A stretch of DNA of 42,042 nt, from the NCBI GenBank assembly GCA_020852475.1, contig JADZAR010000078.1:1-42042 (forward strand), in the 5' to 3' direction. The notes under the pieces are model-generated. The model saw only the letters and a program-made list of their open reading frames with translations, made no database searches and was not told the origin of the DNA. The stretch is from Nitrosomonas sp. GTDB lineage: Bacteria > Pseudomonadota > Gammaproteobacteria > Burkholderiales > Nitrosomonadaceae. How positions within the stretch are numbered: the stretch's first letter is position 1; each line of letters starts with the position of its first letter. A program made the position numbers and the translations under genes. Below are positions 36,951 to 42,042 of this stretch, one piece after another.

Positions 36951-37030
36951 GTAGGGTGCGAATAAGCGCAGCGCATTGCACCATGGAGTCACGTGCAATG
37001 GTGTAATGCCCGTTGGTTATTGCACCCTAC
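36951..37030. repeat. REP-like palindromic element, copy R4
   Basis: An 80-bp copy with both outer arms (GTAGGGTGCGAATAAGCGC and GGTTATTGCACCCTAC) and a loop different from R1. Its right arm is 3 bases from the stop of FGE gene C, and the sequence across this junction (ACCTCAGTGACCTCGGGC) is identical to that at gene A and R1. Confidence 0.9.
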
Positions 37031-37033
37031 ACC

Positions 37034-37849
37034 TCAGTGACCTCGGGCAAGACGGAAACCGAGGAAGTCGAGGCGGCGGGACGGATCGTTGAAGTAGCGA
37101 TTAGCAGAACGGCAATGCCTGCCGCCGTGGAGCCACGAGCCGCCACGCAACACGCGGTTGCCTCCTACGTTATCCGGGCCTTGTGGATCAGTCACTGGCC
37201 CTGACGGGTAATCGCCATACCGATCCCGACTCCATTCCAACACATTGCCATGCATCTGGTACAATCCCCAGTCATTGCACGGCAAAGCTTTTACATCAAC
37301 GGTTTGTTGTCGATTTTCGCTTTTGCTGCCATTATTGTAGGGATAATCACCATTAAAATTAACCAACGACGAATCGATCTGACCACCCCAGCTAAAAGGT
37401 GTTGTGGTTCCTGCCCGACAGGCGTATTCCCACTGTGCTTCGGTCGGCAGGCAAAGCTTTAATTCCGCCTTCAGCCCGTTCATTTTATCGATAAACGCTT
37501 GCGCGTCATCCCAGCTGACATTTTCAACCGGCCGCTCTTCATCCTGAAAATGACTTGGATTTTTATAATCATCGCTTATTACAACCGTCCACAAAGCCTG
37601 TGTCACCGGTGTATCCGCAATCCAGAACCCCTTGGTTAAGGTCACTTCATGCTGCAATTCATCACCATAACGCTCCGACTCATTCTCCGGCGAACCCATC
37701 AAAAACGTCCCCGGTTCGCACCAGCGGAATGCCTGTCGCACGCCTTTGTAGGTAAACGCCATCCATAGCCCGTATTCATCCTTGCCCCAGCCGGACGCCC
37801 AGGCTTCTGGAAATTCTTCAGGTAATACAGTGTGTTTTCGGATATGCAC
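37034..37849 (-). CDS. FGE-fold (SUMF1/C-type-lectin-like) protein C
   Basis: A 271-residue paralogue of protein A, starting at GTG. It shares the whole domain with A: the EEFPEAWASGWG opening, FRWCEPGTFLMGSPENE, LKLCLPTEAQWEYACRAGTT, WGLYQMHGNVLEWSRDRYGD and GFRLARGH. Compared with family norms, the WEWCQDW motif has become LEWSRDR. The first catalytic Cys of genuine FGEs is replaced by a variable position, so a binding role is more likely than formylglycine formation. It is upstream of the Trypco1 gene, 208 bases away with R4 between, and may be the first gene of the island. Confidence 0.9.
   Translation of the reverse strand: MHIRKHTVLPEEFPEAWASGWGKDEYGLWMAFTYKGVRQAFRWCEPGTFLMGSPENESERYGDELQHEVTLTKGFWIADTPVTQALWTVVISDDYKNPSHFQDEERPVENVSWDDAQAFIDKMNGLKAELKLCLPTEAQWEYACRAGTTTPFSWGGQIDSSLVNFNGDYPYNNGSKSENRQQTVDVKALPCNDWGLYQMHGNVLEWSRDRYGDYPSGPVTDPQGPDNVGGNRVLRGGSWLHGGRHCRSANRYFNDPSRRLDFLGFRLARGH
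37061..37132 (-). other. Hypervariable C-terminal segment (DGR-like variable region) of gene C
   Basis: Twenty-four codons in register with A and B. Framework codons are identical at all 33 bases. Variable codons include AAT and AAC, the forms an unmutated A-rich template would give, and begin L-H-G and end F-L. Downstream, GGT-TTC differs silently from GGC-TTT in A and B. Confidence 0.6.
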
Positions 37850-38270
37850 GATTGGTGAAATTCACAGGAGATGTTTGGACATACACAGGTTATTGGATTT
37901 TCTCATGCTGAACAACATTACTTAATTCCCGCATGCGGCTTCAAAGTATTATAACCATAGAAATCTGCCAAACCTAAGTACAGCAGTTTTTTCAATTCAA
38001 GTATTCCTACCGGTTTAGAACGCATAATAATTTATTTAACAAAACTCAGTTATGCTATAATCGCCGCGCTGCATTATTTATTCGTTCGCGCACTCGCCGT
38101 TCCTCTTCTTGTATCAGCTTTCGGCTATCTTTCTTAAACACTGCGCACGTTTATCCATCTGCGTATGGTTAAAAAAAACGATGAGCGTCAGCATTTCATT
38201 TCTGTATCACTTTTATTCATTATATTGTTGCTGAACAATTCAGCTTCTTTAAATTCATTTAGGAAACACC
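37850..38270. promoter_or_regulatory. Gene-free stretch with probable rhlE promoter and long leader
   Basis: There is no convincing gene in these 421 bases. A TATAAT at 38056-38061 is a good -10 box on the plus strand with a weak -35 (T-rich, near 38033). It implies a leader of about 200 bases before the rhlE GTG. The ribosome site AGGA is at 38261-38264. Long leaders are common for cold-inducible RNA helicases, but I see no defined riboswitch here. Confidence 0.4.
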
Positions 38271-39572
38271 GTGTCATTTGAAAATCTCAATTTGCATCCT
38301 TTAATTCTGAAAGCCGTTCACGAAGCCGGTTACAGCACGCCGACACCGATACAAGAACAGGCTATACCGGAGCTTATTTCCGGCACCGACATCATTGCCT
38401 CAGCACAAACCGGCACCGGTAAAACGGCAGCTTTCATGCTCCCTGCACTACATCATTTAACAGCGCCCAGCAAAACAAACGGACGCGGGCCGCGCATTCT
38501 GGTCTTGACGCCAACGCGTGAACTGGCCGACCAGGTATCAGATGCCGCCAAAAAATATGGCAAATATACGCCTCGCACGAAGGTTATCAGCATTCTCGGC
38601 GGCATGCCTTATCCGCTGCAGAACAAGTTGTTATCACAACCTGTCGATATTCTGGTCGCTACGCCAGGACGACTGATCGATCATATCCAGCGCGGGCGTG
38701 TTGATTTCTCCCGCTTGCAGACACTTATCCTGGACGAGGCCGACAGGATGCTTGACATGGGATTCCTGCCGGATATCAAACAGATTGCTTCGTGCCTGCC
38801 ACAAGGCAGGCAGACCGTTTTGTTCTCTGCAACGCTGGATCCGGCTATCGAGAAAGTTGCCGCGCAATTGCTCAACACCCCTAAACGGATACAAATAGCA
38901 GACCGTCAGACAAAACTTGATCATATCGAACAGCGCCTGCATTATGTGGACGATCTCACGCACAAAAACAAACTTCTGAATCATGTCTTGCGTGACGCCG
39001 GTTTAAAGCAGGCGATTGTATTCACTGCCACAAAACGTAACGCCGACCTCATCGCGGACAATTTATATGCGGACGGACACACCGCTGCAGCATTACATGG
39101 CGATATGAATCAGCGTGAACGCAATCGAACGTTAACAAAGCTCAGAAAAGGCGATTTGCGCATATTGGTGGCTACCGATGTCGCTGCAAGAGGTATTGAT
39201 ATTTCCGACATTACACATGTCATCAATTTTGATTTGCCTAAATTCGCGGAAGATTACGTGCACCGCATCGGCCGGACAGGACGCGCTGGCGCGACCGGCA
39301 TCGCTGTTTCTTTTGCTTCCAGCAAAGACAGTATCCATTTAAAGCGCATCGAACGCTACACGGGACATTCTATTGCTTCGCATATCATTCCCGGTCTGGA
39401 GCCGCGCAGTAAAGTCAGCCGGCATAATGACGGCAACAAGAAAAATAGTGCACCAGGACACCGTAAAGGCAAGCAATTGTTCAACGCTCCGGATAAGCGG
39501 CGAAATATTAATCCGCATTTCGCACGACGTCCCAGCAAGACAGCACGATCAGCAGCCACAGGGACAATCTGA
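38271..39572 (+). CDS. rhlE: DEAD-box ATP-dependent RNA helicase RhlE
   Basis: A 433-residue RNA helicase with the full motif set: Q motif GYSTPTPIQEQAIP, motif I AQTGTGKT, Ia PTRELADQ, DEAD in ILDEADRMLDMGF, SAT in LFSATLDP, motif IV IVFTATKRNADL, motif V ATDVAARGIDI and motif VI HRIGRTGRAG. A basic C-terminal tail rich in Lys, Arg and Asn follows. It helps ribosome assembly and RNA turnover, especially in the cold. It starts at GTG (38271) after AGGAAACACC. It marks the right border of the accessory island. Confidence 0.93.
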   Translation: MSFENLNLHPLILKAVHEAGYSTPTPIQEQAIPELISGTDIIASAQTGTGKTAAFMLPALHHLTAPSKTNGRGPRILVLTPTRELADQVSDAAKKYGKYTPRTKVISILGGMPYPLQNKLLSQPVDILVATPGRLIDHIQRGRVDFSRLQTLILDEADRMLDMGFLPDIKQIASCLPQGRQTVLFSATLDPAIEKVAAQLLNTPKRIQIADRQTKLDHIEQRLHYVDDLTHKNKLLNHVLRDAGLKQAIVFTATKRNADLIADNLYADGHTAAALHGDMNQRERNRTLTKLRKGDLRILVATDVAARGIDISDITHVINFDLPKFAEDYVHRIGRTGRAGATGIAVSFASSKDSIHLKRIERYTGHSIASHIIPGLEPRSKVSRHNDGNKKNSAPGHRKGKQLFNAPDKRRNINPHFARRPSKTARSAATGTI

Positions 39573-39687
39573 AGGAATTGCGCTTTTGGCGTGAGCTGGA
39601 AAGCAGCCTTAATACCGCAATAGCCAAACAGGCGCACGGAGAGCGGAATCTGGATTTAAGCGGTTGTGAGGTATGCTTTACAGGGTG

Positions 39688-40638
39688 TTAAAAATCCACG
39701 TGTGCAATGCCCTCATCGTAAATCACGCCGCGGAACATGCCGCGCGTGTTGAAGCGCATGGCGTATTCGCCTTGCTCGTTCAGCGCGATAAGGCCGCCTT
39801 CGCCACCGATGGCGGCAATTTCCGCTAGAACGATATCCGCCGCATCGGCGACCGGCTTGCCGAGCAAACGCACCTGTGATGCCGTATTGAATGCCGCCGC
39901 CGTGCGGATGAACATTTCGCCGGTTCCGGTTGCAGATACCGCAACCGAGCGGTTATCGGCATAGGTTCCTGCGCCGATAACCGGCGTGTCGCCGACCCGG
40001 CCATAACGTTTGTTGGTCAGTCCACCCGTCGAGGTGCCGGCAGCCAGATTCCCCTGACGATCGAGCGCCACGGCGCCAACGGTACCGTGTTTCTCATCGT
40101 TCGCAGGCTGTGCCTCGTCATCCATATCGTGATCCAGCGCGATCTGTTCCCGGGTGATGGCTTTCTGTAACTGATTCCAGCGATGCTGATCGAAAAAATA
40201 CACCGGATCGACGATTTCCAATCCTTGCTCGCCCGCGAAGGCTTCCGCACCTTGACCAATGAGCATGACATGCCGGCTTTGGGTCATGACGGCATGCGCG
40301 GCGCGGATGGGGTTGCGCAGGGTCGTGACGCCGGCGACCGCTCCCGCGCGCAGTGAAGCGCCGTCCATGATTGCCGCATCCAGCTCGTTACGCCCTTCAT
40401 GGCTGAAAACCGCGCCTTTGCCCGCGTTGAATAAGGGCGAGTCTTCCATCACTACGATCGCTGCAATTACGGCGTCAATACTGCTGCCGCCCGCGACAAG
40501 CACGGCATAGCCTGCCTGCAGCGATTGTTTCATCACTTCGGTAAACGCGTGTTCGCGCTCCGTTTTCAGCCGCTCGCGCCGGATATCGCCTGCGCCGCCG
40601 TGAATGATCAGCCGGATGGGGTGGGTGTTGTCTGCCAT
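39688..40638 (-). CDS. Isoaspartyl peptidase / L-asparaginase (Ntn hydrolase)
   Basis: A 316-residue plant-type asparaginase-like threonine hydrolase. It begins MADNTHPIRLIIHGGAGDI. The catalytic nucleophile is Thr186 in KHGTVGAVALD, exposed when the precursor cleaves itself between Gly185 and Thr186. The glycine-rich TSTGGLTNKRYGRVGDTPVIGAG and SATGTGEMFIR segments form the substrate pocket. It removes isoaspartyl residues from peptides or hydrolyses asparagine. The start at 40638 suits the family better than one at 40752, which would read through the end of the upstream gene. It follows the FGGY kinase gene by 19 bases. Confidence 0.93.
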   Translation of the reverse strand: MADNTHPIRLIIHGGAGDIRRERLKTEREHAFTEVMKQSLQAGYAVLVAGGSSIDAVIAAIVVMEDSPLFNAGKGAVFSHEGRNELDAAIMDGASLRAGAVAGVTTLRNPIRAAHAVMTQSRHVMLIGQGAEAFAGEQGLEIVDPVYFFDQHRWNQLQKAITREQIALDHDMDDEAQPANDEKHGTVGAVALDRQGNLAAGTSTGGLTNKRYGRVGDTPVIGAGTYADNRSVAVSATGTGEMFIRTAAAFNTASQVRLLGKPVADAADIVLAEIAAIGGEGGLIALNEQGEYAMRFNTRGMFRGVIYDEGIAHVDF

Positions 40639-40657
40639 GTCATTGTATTCCAATAAT

Positions 40658-42042
40658 TCAGTCAGGATTATTCCGCGTTCCGGCCAATCCGCCCAGCCAG
40701 GTTTTCCAGTGCCGGTATTTCTGTTGCAACGTGCGATTGGGCGGGCCGGCATCTATTTTTACCGCATAGGAAAGTTGCCGGGTTCTGAGGTTTGCGGCGA
40801 GCATGGCCGCGCCAAGCAGGCTGGTTTCTTTTTGTTGCAGATGATGAACCGGAAGCGGAACGCATTGGGCGATGCCGTATTGCAGACAACGTAATTCAGA
40901 AAGTCCGCCCGAAAGATAAATCCGGGTAAGCGGCGCCTGCCGGTGGAATGACTCGAGAATCTCCGCTACTCTGAAAACAATGGCTTCGAGCAATAAAGCG
41001 GCGATTTGCCGGGGCGACAGATGCGCCACCGGTTCCGAGAAATAAAGCCCGAGATGATTGGAGAAATACGGTGCGCCCAGGCCGCTGGGTTCCGCAAGGC
41101 AGAAAATCCCGCTACCGGCCAGATCTTCGATAATGCATTCACGAAACGGATAAGGCGACAAGGCCGCAGAAATCGAATTCAACGTGCCTTCGCTGGCCAT
41201 ACTGGCCGGTTTGCCACGATCCTGATAAACCAGTGTGTGCAGATAGCCTTCCGGGGGATGGACAGTTGCATCCAGAAAACGAATGACAAATCCGCCGGTG
41301 CCGAGATTGACCAGCGCGGTGGTTTTATCGTCAGGCACACCGGCCAGCAGCGCGGCGGATTGATCGCCAACGCTGGCTTGCAACGTCAGGCCGTTGCGTA
41401 AGGGCAGATTCAGTCCGGCCGAGGGAGTGATCCGCGGCAGAATATGCAACGGAATGCCGAACAGATCGCACAGCGCCTGCGACCAGCGCAGTTGGTGCAC
41501 ATCCATCAGCAATGTGCGCGCGGCCATCGAAGCGTCAGTGCAGAAAGCGCGTCCATCCGTCCAGCGCCAGATCAAAAAAGTGTCCAGTGTGCCGGCGAGC
41601 CATTCCTGTTGTTCCAATTTCTCGCGCCATGCGGGATTCTCGCGCAGCAAAACGCTCAGCTTGGGAGCGAAATAATAGGGTGTTAGGCGCAGTCCGGTTA
41701 ACGCCGGGATCGTTGTTCCGGCGTTCCCGGGGGCGTCGTGGAAGCGCTTTCCACGCCCGTCCTGCCAGGATATCAGCGAGGTGACCGGTTGTCCGCTGCG
41801 TTTGTCCCAGATCAGGAATGATGAGCGCTGGCTGCATAATCCCAGCGGCGGGCGCTCGTTTGTATAAGCCAGACACCGCGCCAGTACCTGTTCGGCGGTT
41901 TCAGCGTAACGCAACGCGTCACTTTCGTAGCAGTCCTGTGCGTGATTGATCGCCGGTGCGGAAAAACGGGTGATATGGCAAAGCGTGCCGTTGCGATCGA
42001 GTAGCGCCGCCTTGACCGATGTGGTGCCCAGATCAAGGGCAA
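40658..42042 (-). CDS. FGGY-family carbohydrate kinase (5' end cut off by window)
   Basis: The frame is open to the right edge, giving at least 461 residues. The first visible residues, ALDLGTTSVKAALLD, are the phosphate-1 motif of FGGY sugar kinases, so only a few residues are missing. Further landmarks are LISWQDGRGKRF, GDQSAALLAGVP, LVNLGTGGFVIRF (phosphate 2) and LSGGLSELRCLQYGIA. Such kinases phosphorylate xylulose, glycerol, ribulose or related polyols; the substrate cannot be told here. It is transcribed together with the asparaginase-like gene. There is no sugar transporter in the window. Confidence 0.85.
   Translation of the reverse strand, partial: ALDLGTTSVKAALLDRNGTLCHITRFSAPAINHAQDCYESDALRYAETAEQVLARCLAYTNERPPLGLCSQRSSFLIWDKRSGQPVTSLISWQDGRGKRFHDAPGNAGTTIPALTGLRLTPYYFAPKLSVLLRENPAWREKLEQQEWLAGTLDTFLIWRWTDGRAFCTDASMAARTLLMDVHQLRWSQALCDLFGIPLHILPRITPSAGLNLPLRNGLTLQASVGDQSAALLAGVPDDKTTALVNLGTGGFVIRFLDATVHPPEGYLHTLVYQDRGKPASMASEGTLNSISAALSPYPFRECIIEDLAGSGIFCLAEPSGLGAPYFSNHLGLYFSEPVAHLSPRQIAALLLEAIVFRVAEILESFHRQAPLTRIYLSGGLSELRCLQYGIAQCVPLPVHHLQQKETSLLGAAMLAANLRTRQLSYAVKIDAGPPNRTLQQKYRHWKTWLGGLAGTRNNPD

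Noticed and set aside
29243-37849. DGR reverse transcriptase, accessory protein or template repeat inside the island
   Set aside because: I looked for an RT-like gene and for a fourth copy of the framework codons with A-rich codons between them. Only the three variable-region copies are present, so any retroelement must lie outside the window.
38165-38281. 38-residue hydrophobic reading frame (MVKKNDERQ...) overlapping the rhlE start
   Set aside because: It has no ribosome site and ends 11 bases inside rhlE in another frame. It may be a leader peptide, but nothing supports translation.

Overview
The window looks like chromosome from a betaproteobacterium, most likely Nitrosomonadaceae (Nitrosomonas-like). 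This rests on gene content (hemC-hemD-hemY facing ppc, hemJ, an exosortase-associated TIGR04073-type protein, rpsU-yqeY-dnaG, REP palindromes with a RAYT transposase) and is an inference, not a database result. About 85% is ordinary housekeeping sequence.

Left part (1-18 kb): a partial DUF6629-like membrane protein, dodecin, hemJ, tRNA-Asn(GTT), a small membrane PH-domain protein, a methylthioribose-phosphate pair (class II aldolase/MtnB-like plus mtnA), a TIGR04073-like exported protein, tRNA-Leu(TAA), an SDR-fold protein divergent from an AscD-like ferredoxin reductase, the minus-strand hemC-hemD-hemY run divergent from ppc, then a catalytically dead M16 peptidase-like subunit, rsmD-coaD-fdx, and tsaD facing rpsU.

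Middle (18-29 kb): rpsU-yqeY-dnaG, with a promoter and a terminator-like hairpin in the rpsU leader. Next come an overlapping histidine kinase/response regulator pair, a peptide-type ABC permease with a double ATPase, prfC, and yicC.

Accessory island (29.2-37.9 kb, all minus strand), between yicC and rhlE. In transcription order it holds an FGE-fold protein (C), a Trypco1 protein, a trypsin-like protease, a MoxR-type AAA+ ATPase, a 982-aa protein with a degenerate vWA-like segment and a C-terminal FGE-fold domain (B), a RAYT transposase, and another FGE-fold protein (A). Trypco1, trypsin, MoxR ATPase and B are packed or overlapping and resemble the NTP-dependent MoxR/vWA/trypsin biological-conflict systems. 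Each FGE-fold gene ends next to a REP-like palindrome.

The main discovery is in the last 24-codon stretch of the three FGE-fold genes. Eleven framework codons are identical at all 33 nucleotides in the three genes, although the body of B is far diverged from A and C. All differences fall in 13 codons, which vary at positions 1 and 2 and always end in C or T. That is the footprint expected of variable regions of a diversity-generating retroelement (DGR) on a C-type-lectin/FGE scaffold. No reverse transcriptase or template repeat lies in the window, so the retroelement would have to act from elsewhere. The proposed system is a conflict-type effector operon with a diversified recognition module.

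Right part (38-42 kb): rhlE with a long leader, then a minus-strand FGGY kinase (running off the right edge) followed by an isoaspartyl peptidase/asparaginase.
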